Source of the DNA: Acidobacteriaceae bacterium
Lineage (GTDB): Bacteria; Acidobacteriota; Terriglobia; Terriglobales; Acidobacteriaceae
Reading direction: 5' to 3'
Assembly (NCBI GenBank): GCA_028283655.1
Contig: JAPWKE010000001.1
Location: 310,874 to 374,873, forward strand
Length of the DNA: 64,000 bases
The notes beneath the pieces are model-generated. The model searched no databases, was not told the DNA's origin, and worked only from the letters and a program-made list of their open reading frames with translations. Below, piece by piece: positions 35,803-44,695 of the stretch. How positions within the stretch are numbered: the first letter of the stretch is position 1; every line of letters starts with the position of its first letter. The position numbers were made by a program, and so were the translations under genes.

Positions 35803-36615
35803 ATGGACGTTTTGTACGGCATTCACCCGGTAGAAGAGGCGTTGCGGGCCGGTGTGCGGCAGGTGGACCACCTTAGCGTTGCCCGGGAGCGGGAAGCGCG
35901 CCGCGACCCCCGGATGGAACAGATTCTGGACCTGGCTCGGCGGACGGGCATCCGCGTTACGGCGGAGTCGCGCGATCAACTGACGCGTCACTGCAAGACC
36001 GATGCGCACCAGGGCATTGTGGCGTTTCTGCGCGAGCGCAAGTTTCTGGCGCTGGAAGACCTGCTGGACCAACCGGCTGGCCCGCTTGGGCACCAGTTCT
36101 TTCTGGCGCTGGATGGTGTGGAAGATCCGCATAACCTTGGCGCGCTGGTTCGCTCTGCCGATGGCGCGGGCGTGGACGGCATTATCGTGCCGGACCGCCG
36201 GTCGGCGCCGTTTTCGGCCGTTGTGTCGAAGACTTCGGCGGGTGCGAGCGAGCATGCCCGCGTGGCCCGCGTGACCAACATTACGCGTTCGCTGGAGCAG
36301 ATGAAGAAGCGCAATATCTGGGTCGTCGGGCTGGATGAGCGCGGCACGCCGGCGTACTCGGACTTCGACTTCAAGCAGAATGTCTGCCTGGTGCTGGGCT
36401 CTGAGGGCACGGGCCTGCATGATCTGGTGAAGAAGACCTGCGACCATCTGTTGAGCATTCCGATGCTGGGCAGCGTGTCTTCGCTGAACGTTTCTGTAGC
36501 CGGTGCTGTGGTGATGTATGAGGCCCTGCGGCAGCGACGGGGAAGTGCGGGCGGTGCCGTTGCGGCGCCGGTTGCGTCCAAGAAAGAGCGGCCTCGCAAA
36601 GGGCTTGGCTCGTAA
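35803..36615 (+). CDS. rlmB: 23S rRNA (guanosine-2'-O-)-methyltransferase, RlmB/TrmH family
   Basis: SpoU-family methyltransferase that methylates a 23S rRNA guanosine. From the ATG at 35803 (GGGGAG upstream) it has 270 residues: substrate-binding domain (VLYGIHPVEEALRAG, DAHQGIVAFL) and the knotted SAM domain with all three motifs (DGVEDPHNLGALVRSADGAG; LVLGSEGTGL; IPMLGSVSSLNVSVAGAVV). A Lys/Arg-rich tail is added. The next gene starts 5 nt after the stop. Confidence 0.93.
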   Translation: MDVLYGIHPVEEALRAGVRQVDHLSVAREREARRDPRMEQILDLARRTGIRVTAESRDQLTRHCKTDAHQGIVAFLRERKFLALEDLLDQPAGPLGHQFFLALDGVEDPHNLGALVRSADGAGVDGIIVPDRRSAPFSAVVSKTSAGASEHARVARVTNITRSLEQMKKRNIWVVGLDERGTPAYSDFDFKQNVCLVLGSEGTGLHDLVKKTCDHLLSIPMLGSVSSLNVSVAGAVVMYEALRQRRGSAGGAVAAPVASKKERPRKGLGS

Positions 36616-36620
36616 AACTC

Positions 36621-38639
36621 ATGTCACAGGCAAACTACATCTGGTCGCAGCGCGTTCTGCTGGGCGCGTGGTTGGTGGCGGCTCCGCTGCTGGCTCAAAC
36701 GTCGCAACAACAACCTACTCCGCAGGCGGTTCCGCCAGCTTCGGGCAAGCAGCCGCAGGTGCTCTTTGAGCGCCACGGCGATTCGCCGGAGCCGGACTCA
36801 GATCGCAAGCCGCTGGTCGCCGACGAGGCGGTGCCGGAGGTGACGGCGGCGCAGCGGACGGCGATTGCGGTGCGGTCGTACGATCTCGACGTACACGTGG
36901 TGCCTGCGACCGGGGACTTTGCGGTGCATGGGCGGATCGTTGTGCGGAACCGCAGTCTTGCGCCGCTGACGCTGCTTCCGCTGCAGGTATCTTCGTCGCT
37001 GCACTGGGATTCTGTGGCGATTCTGACGGCGGCAGGACAGCTTGTACCGTTGAAGCTGGTGCAGCATCGGTTGGAGACGGACGCAGACCACACGGGCTTT
37101 GCGTCGGAGGCCGTGCTGACGCTGGAGCATCCGCTGGCTCCTGATGCGACGCTGGAGCTGGATGTCTTGTACTCCGGCACGGTGGCGGCGAACGCGACCC
37201 GGCTGGAGCGGATCGGCGCGAGCAAGGAGCAGGCTGCGGGAACGGACTGGGACAGTATCGATGTCGACACCGTTGCGCTGCGCGGCTTTGGGAACGTGCT
37301 GTGGTATCCGGTGGTTTCGCCTGCATTGTTTCTCGGCGACGGGAATAATCTCTTTGCGGCAGTAGGCCATGCGAAGTTCGCTGGCACCACGACGCCGGTG
37401 CGTCTGCGGCTGGCGCTGGAGTACAGCAGCGATGCTCCTGCCGTAGCGTACTTTGCAGGCAAGCCCGCGACGTTTCAGCTGCTGAGCAACAACGCGGCGG
37501 ACCATGATGCTCGTTCGGGTGGTGTGGCCGTGGCGGAGTGGAAGCTGCCTGCGGCAGGCTTCCGCACGCTGAACCTGTTTGTGTTTTCGAGCAAGCCGCT
37601 GACGCTGGTGCGTGCGGTGGACCAGAAGGCTTCCGCGCAGTTCTCTTCTTCCTCGGAAGCGGAGAGCGAGAGCGGAGCGCCGCTGGTGGATGTGCTGGGG
37701 GTGGAGGCGAAGGTTGCGCCGAAGCTGGCCGTGATGGCTCGCAGCCAGGTGCCTTTGCTGAACGAGTGGCTGGGACCAAAGCCGATTATGCCGCTCACTC
37801 TGGTGGAGGAGCACACCCAGCCGTTTGAGGATGGTGCGCTTCTGGTCGGCCCGGCGAACTCGTTCGCGGTTTCCGGCAGCGAACCGATGCTGGCCTATAG
37901 CCTGACGCGGGCGTGGGTGCAGACCGGCGATGCGTGGATCGATGAAGGGCTGGCGCAGTTCTTTGCGCTGCTGTCGATCGAGCGCGAGCGCGGCCGCGAT
38001 GATGCGATCGCCGAGATGAATACCTTGCTGCGTCCGCTGCCGATCGGTGAGCCTGCGTTCACTTCTGCTGCAGATGTGGAGAAGGCCTCGCCGGGGCAGC
38101 CGCTGATCGCGGCGACCGAAGAGGTGTTCTATCGCCGCAAGGCTGCGGCTGTGTGGTGGATGCTGCGCGAGCTTGCGGGGCAGGAGGCGTTGAGTGCGGC
38201 GCTGGGTAGTCTGCGCACTCTGCCTGCGAATACCGATGCACGTGCACGGGCGCTGGCGTTTGAGAACAAGCTCGAAGCGGTCTCGCACAAGGACTTTGGG
38301 TGGTTCTTCCACGACTGGGTGCTGAACGACCTGGGCTTGCCGGACCTGACGCTGGTGGATGTGACACCTCGTCCGCTACCCGCAGGCAAGGGTCATGACA
38401 CGGGCTGGCTGGTGGCGGTGACGGTGCGCAATGACGGCGCGGCGACGGCGGATGTTCCGCTGACGATTCGCTCCGGCTCGGCTACGTCGACGAGGCGGTT
38501 GCGCATCGCGGGCTTTACGACCGTGACGGAGCGCGTGCTCGTCCACACGGAGCCGTCGGAGGTGTTGCTGAACGATGGCAGCACGCCGGAGGTTCGCACG
38601 TCGTTTCACTCCCGCCAACTGCACCTTACGACTCAGTAA
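36621..38639 (+). CDS. M1 aminopeptidase-like protein lacking the zinc motif
   Basis: A 672-residue exported protein (signal VLLGAWLVAAPLLAQ). The N-terminal beta-sandwich (SYDLDVHVVPATGDFAVHGRIVVRN) and later WIDEGLAQFFAL (439-450) match M1 gluzincins, where WLDEG follows the HExxH zinc motif. Here the corresponding segment is LAYSLTRAWVQTGDAWIDEG: no HExxH, and the third ligand region is not obvious. It is probably a non-catalytic M1 homologue. It forms a two-gene unit with rlmB, although they have no clear functional tie. Confidence 0.7.
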   Translation: MSQANYIWSQRVLLGAWLVAAPLLAQTSQQQPTPQAVPPASGKQPQVLFERHGDSPEPDSDRKPLVADEAVPEVTAAQRTAIAVRSYDLDVHVVPATGDFAVHGRIVVRNRSLAPLTLLPLQVSSSLHWDSVAILTAAGQLVPLKLVQHRLETDADHTGFASEAVLTLEHPLAPDATLELDVLYSGTVAANATRLERIGASKEQAAGTDWDSIDVDTVALRGFGNVLWYPVVSPALFLGDGNNLFAAVGHAKFAGTTTPVRLRLALEYSSDAPAVAYFAGKPATFQLLSNNAADHDARSGGVAVAEWKLPAAGFRTLNLFVFSSKPLTLVRAVDQKASAQFSSSSEAESESGAPLVDVLGVEAKVAPKLAVMARSQVPLLNEWLGPKPIMPLTLVEEHTQPFEDGALLVGPANSFAVSGSEPMLAYSLTRAWVQTGDAWIDEGLAQFFALLSIERERGRDDAIAEMNTLLRPLPIGEPAFTSAADVEKASPGQPLIAATEEVFYRRKAAAVWWMLRELAGQEALSAALGSLRTLPANTDARARALAFENKLEAVSHKDFGWFFHDWVLNDLGLPDLTLVDVTPRPLPAGKGHDTGWLVAVTVRNDGAATADVPLTIRSGSATSTRRLRIAGFTTVTERVLVHTEPSEVLLNDGSTPEVRTSFHSRQLHLTTQ

Positions 38640-38644
38640 GGTGC
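38621..38644. terminator. Hairpin overlapping the stop of the M1-like gene
   Basis: gcaccttac and gtaaggtgc (9 bp) enclose a 6-nt loop; the TAA stop at 38637-38639 lies inside the right arm. It sits between convergent genes 18 nt apart and could end both transcripts. Confidence 0.5.
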
Positions 38645-38657
38645 AGGGCCGAAGCTA

Positions 38658-40268
38658 TTAGCGTTTGTGCGTGGCAGGCTTGTGTGCGGTAGCAGCTGGC
38701 TTGTTGAGTGCGCAGCTTTGAGCTGCTCCCCAGGGGCGCGCGCAGGTAATGTCGACGGCGCTGGGGCTGCCTGCTTCGGGTACCAGTGGCGCGAGCGTGT
38801 CTTCGAGGATAGGCAGCGAAGCTGTGGCTGAGTCGAAGACGGTGCGGCTGGCTGTGCCATTGGCCCGCAGACGATAGCCGCAGGCTGTGATCTGGCCGGA
38901 GAGCAGCACGCTGCTGTCGGTATCCAGACGAACCGAGGTGGGTGCGAGAACGAGCGAGTTCACGCAGGCCGGGTCGTCGGCAGAGGATGTGTTGCGCGTG
39001 GCGTGGAAGAGCAGTGCCGCGGGCTCGCCGGCTGCATCGCCGGAGGCGTGGGGCAGCGTTACCGTGGCTGTGCCGTCCCACAGACGCGTCTTTGCCGGGC
39101 GATCGAAGTGCAGGGAGACTGTGCCTGCAGGAGAGGCGACCGGGATTCGCTGCGAGAAGAGCCGCAGCCAGTTGAAGAGCGTTCCCATCTGCATCTGATC
39201 GTCATCGATGTTCAGCGGAGCGTTTTCAAGCTGGCGCAGATCGGTGGCCTCGCTGGTGAGTACGAGCGGATGCGTGTCTCCGTCGGGCATGGTGCAGGCG
39301 GAGTGCGTGAGCAACAGCTCGGGGATGTTGATGCCGGTGGCGCAGTTCATGGTGACGTCGAGCATCTGCGCGGGAACGAAGTCGGCGCGGCGCAGTTCGT
39401 CGAGCGTGAGCTGCGTCTTGAGCGTGGCGTTGTTCAGGTGGCCGGTGACGTTGACGTCGAGGTGCAGGGTGCCGCGCCAGTTGGCGTCTTCGCCGGTGAG
39501 CAGGCGGCTGGCTTCGCCGAGCGGAGCGTCATGCCAGCTTGCCTTCAGGTTCACGGGAACTTCGCCGAGCGTGCTGGCGCGTTCGAGGGCGCCTTCGAGG
39601 CGCATGATGCCGGTGCCGCCGACGTTTTCGTCCGTGCGCAGCGGCTTGGCGACGAGCCGCACCTGCCACTGTTGCGGCGAGGGCAGCCAGAGAGCAAAGT
39701 CGGCTTCGTTGAGTGAGAAGGGAAGCTTTTCTTCGCCGAGCTTGAAGTTGACGCGTGCGCCGGTGGCTTCGATGTAGGGGAAGCGCGGGTGTTCGCCGGG
39801 GGTTTTCTGGCTGGTGGGCGCAGCGTCCACATTGGCGGCGTGCATCAGGATGTCTTCGAGGTTCCAGCGGCCGTCGGCGTTGCGTACAAGGTTCACGCTG
39901 GGGTTGACGAAGCGGACGCGGGAGAACTCGACCTGCCTGCGCCAGAGAGAGGAGACGCGAAGCTGCGCATCGACTTCGTCGGCGCGGATGGTGGGTTCGT
40001 TGCCGAAGGCGGGGTCTTCGTTTACGACGAGGTAGTTCAGCGTGAAGCCGGGCGTGGGCAGCAGATGAAGCTGCACGCTTTCCATGCGGACGCTGCGGCC
40101 AAGGCTGGCGGAGATGCTGGTGGAGATGCGTCGCTGCAGGCGGCTGACGTTGAGCAGTGGCGGTGTCAGCGCCAGAATGGCGACAAGCGCAACCGCGCCG
40201 CCACCCCAGAGGAGGCGGCGGCGGAGCTTGCTGGGACGTGTTGGAGAGGAGGTGTGTGCGTCAGCCAT
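38658..40268 (-). CDS. AsmA family protein
   Basis: 536 residues. One N-terminal membrane helix (LLWGGGAVALVAILALTPPLL) leads into a long beta-rich periplasmic domain. It begins like AsmA/YhdP proteins: ISTSISASLGRSVRMESVQLHLLPTPG and DEVDAQLRVSSLWRRQVEFSRV, then NPSVNLVRNADGRWNLEDIL. AsmA-like proteins are thought to bridge inner and outer membranes for phospholipid movement. It shares its strand with the lepB pair upstream, 17 nt away. Confidence 0.85.
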   Translation of the reverse strand: MADAHTSSPTRPSKLRRRLLWGGGAVALVAILALTPPLLNVSRLQRRISTSISASLGRSVRMESVQLHLLPTPGFTLNYLVVNEDPAFGNEPTIRADEVDAQLRVSSLWRRQVEFSRVRFVNPSVNLVRNADGRWNLEDILMHAANVDAAPTSQKTPGEHPRFPYIEATGARVNFKLGEEKLPFSLNEADFALWLPSPQQWQVRLVAKPLRTDENVGGTGIMRLEGALERASTLGEVPVNLKASWHDAPLGEASRLLTGEDANWRGTLHLDVNVTGHLNNATLKTQLTLDELRRADFVPAQMLDVTMNCATGINIPELLLTHSACTMPDGDTHPLVLTSEATDLRQLENAPLNIDDDQMQMGTLFNWLRLFSQRIPVASPAGTVSLHFDRPAKTRLWDGTATVTLPHASGDAAGEPAALLFHATRNTSSADDPACVNSLVLAPTSVRLDTDSSVLLSGQITACGYRLRANGTASRTVFDSATASLPILEDTLAPLVPEAGSPSAVDITCARPWGAAQSCALNKPAATAHKPATHKR

Positions 40269-40285
40269 GAAACGGTAAAAGTGTC

Positions 40286-41131
40286 CTAGCGCACGATGTG
40301 GAACGTACGGCTCCAGCGTGTGCCGTCGAAGATGTGAAGGAGGACGTGGAACATGAAGCTCACGCGATCACCCATGCCGGTCTTGTCTTCCTGATCGGCC
40401 GGGGTCTTGAACGACCAGTAGACAAACATGGGGCGTCCCATGATGTTCTCCTGCGGCACGAAGCCCCAGTAACGGCTGTCGAGGCTTTCCGTACGGTTGT
40501 CGCCCATGGCGAAGACCTTGCCCGGAGGCACGACGAGATCGTCGCCCTGGATGGCCTGCGGCAACTCTTGACGCCAAACTTCGGTGAGCTGATCGTCGAT
40601 GGTCGGCGCGATTGCGGGGAAATCGTCCCGGTAGGGGTTATAAGCGTCGCCGAAGTTGCCGTCGTCGCGTGGCTTGCCCGCGTAGGGCTCGTTCTGCGCA
40701 ACTCCGTTGACGTACAGGATGCCGTGACGCAGATGGATATGATCGCCGGGGATGGCGACGGCGCGCTTGACGAGAATGAGGTCGGGGATTTCCGGGTGCG
40801 GCTTCAGGAAGACGATGATGTCTCCACGCTGCACGGAGCGGTAGTGCACGAGCGGCATCCACCTGGTGCGGGGAGCGAGCGTGACGCGGTCCACGACGAC
40901 GTGGTCGCCGATCAACATCGTCTTTTCCATCGAGGCCGAAGGAATCTCGAAGTTCTGGAAGATGAAGCCCATCACGAAGAGGCCCACGACGAGCACGGTG
41001 CAGATGGAAGCAAGCGCTTCGAGCGGCGTCTCGGTCGGTTCGTCGGACTTCTTATGGCCTGCAGCGGCGTTAGCTTCGGTCACAGCTTCCTGCGAGCGAT
41101 TGGCGGAGGCGATGTCAGTGTGCTGGCTCAA
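40286..41131 (-). CDS. lepB: Signal peptidase I (copy 2)
   Basis: Removes signal peptides at the membrane. I place the start at a TTG (41131) preceded by GGGAGAA; the frame is open far upstream but there it only shadows the neighbouring peptidase. 281 residues: an Ala/Glu-rich cytoplasmic stretch, one membrane helix (ICTVLVVGLFVMGFIF), the nucleophile Ser in IPSASMEKTM, the general-base Lys in ILVKRAVAIPGD, and GDNRTESLDSRYWGFVP. It follows the other signal peptidase after 113 nt. Confidence 0.93.
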   Translation of the reverse strand: MSQHTDIASANRSQEAVTEANAAAGHKKSDEPTETPLEALASICTVLVVGLFVMGFIFQNFEIPSASMEKTMLIGDHVVVDRVTLAPRTRWMPLVHYRSVQRGDIIVFLKPHPEIPDLILVKRAVAIPGDHIHLRHGILYVNGVAQNEPYAGKPRDDGNFGDAYNPYRDDFPAIAPTIDDQLTEVWRQELPQAIQGDDLVVPPGKVFAMGDNRTESLDSRYWGFVPQENIMGRPMFVYWSFKTPADQEDKTGMGDRVSFMFHVLLHIFDGTRWSRTFHIVR

Positions 41132-41244
41132 CGATTCTCCCAGGGTATTGCGCGCCGTATTTCTGTGCGCGCACACGCCTTCTGAGTGTATCGCGGAGGG
41201 CGGCATCTCCCAACGCGAAAGCTTTGTGGAACGGGCATGCGCCC

Positions 41245-41937
41245 TCAGCGGATGCGGTGGAAGCCGTGGCGGAGACCGCGCACGCGCTGAACGAAGCTGG
41301 TGCCGGGAGAGGTCGGGGTGCTGAGGTAGACGAGAATCGGCCTGGCGACAAGGTTTTCGCGCGGCACGAAGCCCCAATAGCGGCTGTCTTCGCTCTCGTT
41401 GCGGTTGTCGCCAAGGACGAAGTAGCTCTGCGGCGGCACGGTAATTTCGTTGTCGCGAAGGTTGGCGCGCATCTGCTGCCACCACGCCGGGGCGACGTTG
41501 GGGTCGAGCTGGCGAAGGGTGGGAAAGTCGTCGCGGAAGGCGTCAAAGCGCGAGGGCTCGTAGAAGGCGTAGGGCTCGGTGAGCGGGGAGCCGTTCACCA
41601 GCACCTGTCCGTTGTGCAGGCGGATGCGGTCGCCGGGGACGCCGATGATGCGCTTGACGAGGTCGACGTGCGGGTTGCGCGGGAAGCGGAAGATGGCGAG
41701 GTCGCCGCGCTGCACGGTGGTTGACGGCAGCAGCCAACGCCAGGGACCTTCGCTGGCAAACGACTGCTTGTCGCCGAGCACGAAGTCGCCGACGCGGAGC
41801 GTGGGCTGCATGGAGCGCGAAGGGATGCGGGTGGGTTGCAGGACAAAGGTGACGGCGAAGATGGCGATCACCAGCAGCTCCAGCAGCGAGCGCACGATCA
41901 GCGCGACTCCCGGTCGCTGATGGTGCGCGGCGTTCAA
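41245..41937 (-). CDS. lepB: Signal peptidase I (copy 1)
   Basis: A 230-residue type I signal peptidase with an N-terminal membrane helix (LLELLVIAIFAVTFVL), catalytic Ser in IPSRSMQPTL, Lys in DLVKRIIGVPGD, and GDNRNESEDSRYWGFVP. The TTG start overlaps the rnc stop (TTGA), so translation is coupled. It differs from the downstream copy mainly in having almost no cytoplasmic N-terminus. Confidence 0.94.
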   Translation of the reverse strand: MNAAHHQRPGVALIVRSLLELLVIAIFAVTFVLQPTRIPSRSMQPTLRVGDFVLGDKQSFASEGPWRWLLPSTTVQRGDLAIFRFPRNPHVDLVKRIIGVPGDRIRLHNGQVLVNGSPLTEPYAFYEPSRFDAFRDDFPTLRQLDPNVAPAWWQQMRANLRDNEITVPPQSYFVLGDNRNESEDSRYWGFVPRENLVARPILVYLSTPTSPGTSFVQRVRGLRHGFHRIR

Positions 41938-42776
41938 TCCGCCGTCCCGGAGGCCGTGGGTTGCCAGGCGTCGAGCGCCAGTTGAGCGGCGCGTTGCTGG
42001 GCTTCGCGCTTGCTGGTGCCTTCGGCCTGTGCGAGCGGGCGAGTGGCTGTGCCGTCGGTTTCGATTCGTACTTCGATGGTGAAGGTACGGGCGTGCGCGG
42101 GGCCTTCCTGCGCGATGTCGACGTAGCGCAGACGGCCGGCGTTCTCGGCCTGAACACGCTCCTGCAGCACTGTCTTGGCGTCGCGCAAAGCGCCTCGGCC
42201 CCCGGCTTCGAGAGCTTTTTCGATGCCTGCTGTTTCGGGCTCGAGCAACAACTTTTCAGCGAGCTTGCGCACGGCGGCCAGAGGGTCCATGCCGCAACGG
42301 CCAGCATCGAGATACATGGCGGCGATGACGGCTTCGCTCGCATTGGCGAGCAGCGCCGGGCGGTCGCGCACGCCGGAGGCCTCTGCACTGCGCCCAAGCT
42401 GGAGAGCGGGAGCAAGGTCAAGCACGGCGCCGAGTTCGGCCATGCGTTTGCGGCTGACGAGCGCAGAACGAATGCGGGTGAGCTCGCCTTCATCGCGCGT
42501 AGGGAAGCGTTCCAGCAGCAGTTGGCTGACGACCATGCCGATGACGGCGTCACCGAGAAACTCGAGCTGCTCGTTGTCGGTGCCGGGCTCGTTGCGCTCC
42601 ACGTGCTCGAAGTCGCCGCGCGCCTCATAGACATGCGAGCGGTGCGTGAGGGCGAGGGTCAGCAGGCCGAGATCGGCGAAGGTATAGCCCAGCCGGGTTT
42701 CCAGAGCCCGCAGTGCTTCGGAGCCCGTCTTGCTGCGTTTTGTTGGTGCGCGCTTCGCCACGTTTTTGACTGCCAC
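41934..42776 (-). CDS. rnc: Ribonuclease III
   Basis: Cleaves double-stranded RNA, including rRNA precursors. 280 residues: catalytic domain with NEQLEFLGDAVIG and the later acidic ANASEAVIAAMYLDAG, then a double-stranded RNA-binding domain (DAKTVLQERVQAENAGRLRYV, AEGTSKREAQQRAAQLAL). A Lys/Arg-rich N-terminal extension of about 20 residues is present. The operon is rnc-lepB-lepB, similar to the rnc-lep grouping seen in many bacteria. Confidence 0.96.
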   Translation of the reverse strand: MAVKNVAKRAPTKRSKTGSEALRALETRLGYTFADLGLLTLALTHRSHVYEARGDFEHVERNEPGTDNEQLEFLGDAVIGMVVSQLLLERFPTRDEGELTRIRSALVSRKRMAELGAVLDLAPALQLGRSAEASGVRDRPALLANASEAVIAAMYLDAGRCGMDPLAAVRKLAEKLLLEPETAGIEKALEAGGRGALRDAKTVLQERVQAENAGRLRYVDIAQEGPAHARTFTIEVRIETDGTATRPLAQAEGTSKREAQQRAAQLALDAWQPTASGTAD

Positions 42777-42806
42777 ATTTCTTACTCTAAGGCGGAAGTG
42801 GCCTGA

Positions 42807-44675
42807 TTACTTCGTTGTGGGGGGTGGCTTGTAGGTTTCCTTTTCGGCCTTGCCGGTCGGGTCGAAGTCTTTGTCGTCGTCGTCGCCGGGCTTTGCCTGT
42901 GTTGCCCTGGTCGGGCCGGGGCCTCGCTGGGGCAGGGCAAAAGGTTTGGCGACGCCGGACTCGGCGGCTTCCTTGGTGTCCGAACGGCTGTCGCGGTTTG
43001 CCAGAGCTGCTTCATACTCGGCGACGGCTTTCTCGCGGGCGGGCGGCGTCATGGTGTCGTACATGCGACCGAGGTAGATGTGCGACCAGGCAAGGGTGCG
43101 CGGATCGTGGCTGAGCTTGAGCGCATGCTGGAAGCCCTGCTGGGCTTCGTCGGCTTTGCCCTTCATCAGGTCGAGCCGTGCGAGCACGTAGGTGGCACGG
43201 CCTTTGTCGCCGCCGGGCTTGCTCAGCTCGGCGCTGGCGAGTTCAGCAGCATCGTCCAGCTTGCCCGTAGCCATAGCCATCTCGGCAAGGTCGATGCCGG
43301 TCATCTGGCGGCGAATGCGCGAGGGGCGAAGCGGGTCGGTCGAGGCAGTCTTCGCGAAGACGATGTTCTTCGCGAGGTTCATCTCGTGCTGGATGTCCAT
43401 GCCGTAGATCATTGGCGCCATCTGTTCGCTGAGGCTGGTGCCGCTGCCGTTGAGCGCGTCGAGGGCCTGATAGAAGTAGCCCGTTAGCACCCATCCCTGG
43501 GTTTCATCGAGTTCTACGAGCCGCTGGCGTTCGATCGCGGTCTGGCGGTCGTACGCGCTGCGGAGCTGCACGTAGTTGTCGTCGTCGACGCGGGAGTGCT
43601 GCACGCCGTGCGGACGTTGTGGCTCGGGGCCGGCGATCTTGAACATGCGAGCTTCGATGGCCTTGATGAGGCACTCGGTGAGCAGGGCCACGGAGTCGCT
43701 CTTGTAGACGAAATCCAGCGGAGCATCGGCCACGGCACGCAGAATGGGCTGCATGCGCTCCATCGCTGTGCCGCGGCTGTAGATCATCGGCTCGACGAGG
43801 TAGTGCAGATAGATGTGGCGAATCTGGTCGAGATGTACCGGAACCTTGTCGGCAGGTACGTTCTCGGGCGAGGTCACGATGATGTAATCGTTGCCGTAAA
43901 TGCGGGCGTTCGTGAGCGCGGGCGAGAGCATGGGCTCCAGCAGCACGAGGAAGCGGCGGCCGTCGTAGCTCGAGACCGGCAGATGCAGAAAGATGTTCGT
44001 GTCGAGGACCGTTGTGGTCATCGGATCATGCACGCGCTCGACGAGCGCTTCGTACTCGGCGCGGTGCTGCAGCCAGATGTAGTGCAGGTTGATGTCCGAA
44101 GCGAAGGCGCGGAGGCGCGGAAGAACTTCGGCGACCTGTGCGGCCTGCGGCGGCAGCTCTGAGAGCTCGACGTTGGGCTGGAGCTCCGGCGGAGGAGAGA
44201 GGTAGAGCGCCAGCGACACGTACTGCCCGACGTTCAGGCCGGTGTCGTTGAGGCGATGGAGATTCATGTACTGGCAGAGCGCGTCGCGGCTGTCGCGTGC
44301 GGCTGCGTTCGTCATCAACGCCTGGTTGATCTCGTCGCGCACCTTGGCGCGGACGGGCATGCTCTTGTCCAGATCGTAGTCGTACCCGCAGACGTTCAGC
44401 GCGACGCCCAGATCGAAGAGCGGTTCGCTGACTTCGAGCGTGATGGACGCGCCCCCGGCCCGGACCTGCGCTGCGCGCGGGCGTGCGGTGGGGTTGCTGT
44501 CATCCTGGGCCTGGCTCTGGGGCGAGGAGGACGACGACGAGGACTGCTGCGTCTGTTCCTGCGCGAGTAGCACGCCGGAAAAGGCGCACATCGCCAGAAC
44601 TGCGGCGGGCAGAAGAAGAGCGGTACGCGGGAGGCGGGGGAGAGAAAGCACGGTACGGATTAGACGCACAAACAA
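42807..44675 (-). CDS. Secreted TPR-containing protein of unknown function
   Basis: 622 residues. The signal peptide (TALLLPAAVLAMCAFSGVLLAQ) is followed by a Ser/Gln-rich stretch (QQSSSSSSSPQSQAQ), then a large domain with LFDLGVALNVCGYDYDL, DALCQYMNLH and HYLVEPMIYSRGTAM, and finally TPR-like repeats (DLAEMAMATGKLDDAAELA, ATYVLARLDLMKGKADEAQQGFQHAL, SHIYLGRMYD) before an acidic, disordered tail. Seen in acidobacterial genomes as a conserved unknown. It sits between the sigma/anti-sigma pair and rnc, 29 nt upstream of rnc. Confidence 0.65.
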   Translation of the reverse strand: MFVRLIRTVLSLPRLPRTALLLPAAVLAMCAFSGVLLAQEQTQQSSSSSSSPQSQAQDDSNPTARPRAAQVRAGGASITLEVSEPLFDLGVALNVCGYDYDLDKSMPVRAKVRDEINQALMTNAAARDSRDALCQYMNLHRLNDTGLNVGQYVSLALYLSPPPELQPNVELSELPPQAAQVAEVLPRLRAFASDINLHYIWLQHRAEYEALVERVHDPMTTTVLDTNIFLHLPVSSYDGRRFLVLLEPMLSPALTNARIYGNDYIIVTSPENVPADKVPVHLDQIRHIYLHYLVEPMIYSRGTAMERMQPILRAVADAPLDFVYKSDSVALLTECLIKAIEARMFKIAGPEPQRPHGVQHSRVDDDNYVQLRSAYDRQTAIERQRLVELDETQGWVLTGYFYQALDALNGSGTSLSEQMAPMIYGMDIQHEMNLAKNIVFAKTASTDPLRPSRIRRQMTGIDLAEMAMATGKLDDAAELASAELSKPGGDKGRATYVLARLDLMKGKADEAQQGFQHALKLSHDPRTLAWSHIYLGRMYDTMTPPAREKAVAEYEAALANRDSRSDTKEAAESGVAKPFALPQRGPGPTRATQAKPGDDDDKDFDPTGKAEKETYKPPPTTK

Positions 44676-44695
44676 AGTCTATCGAAAGCGGAGGC

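Noticed and set aside
41132..41485. N-terminal extension of the second signal peptidase
   Set aside because: The extra residues are Arg/Pro-rich shadow of the first signal peptidase in another frame; the TTG at 41131 has a ribosome-binding site.
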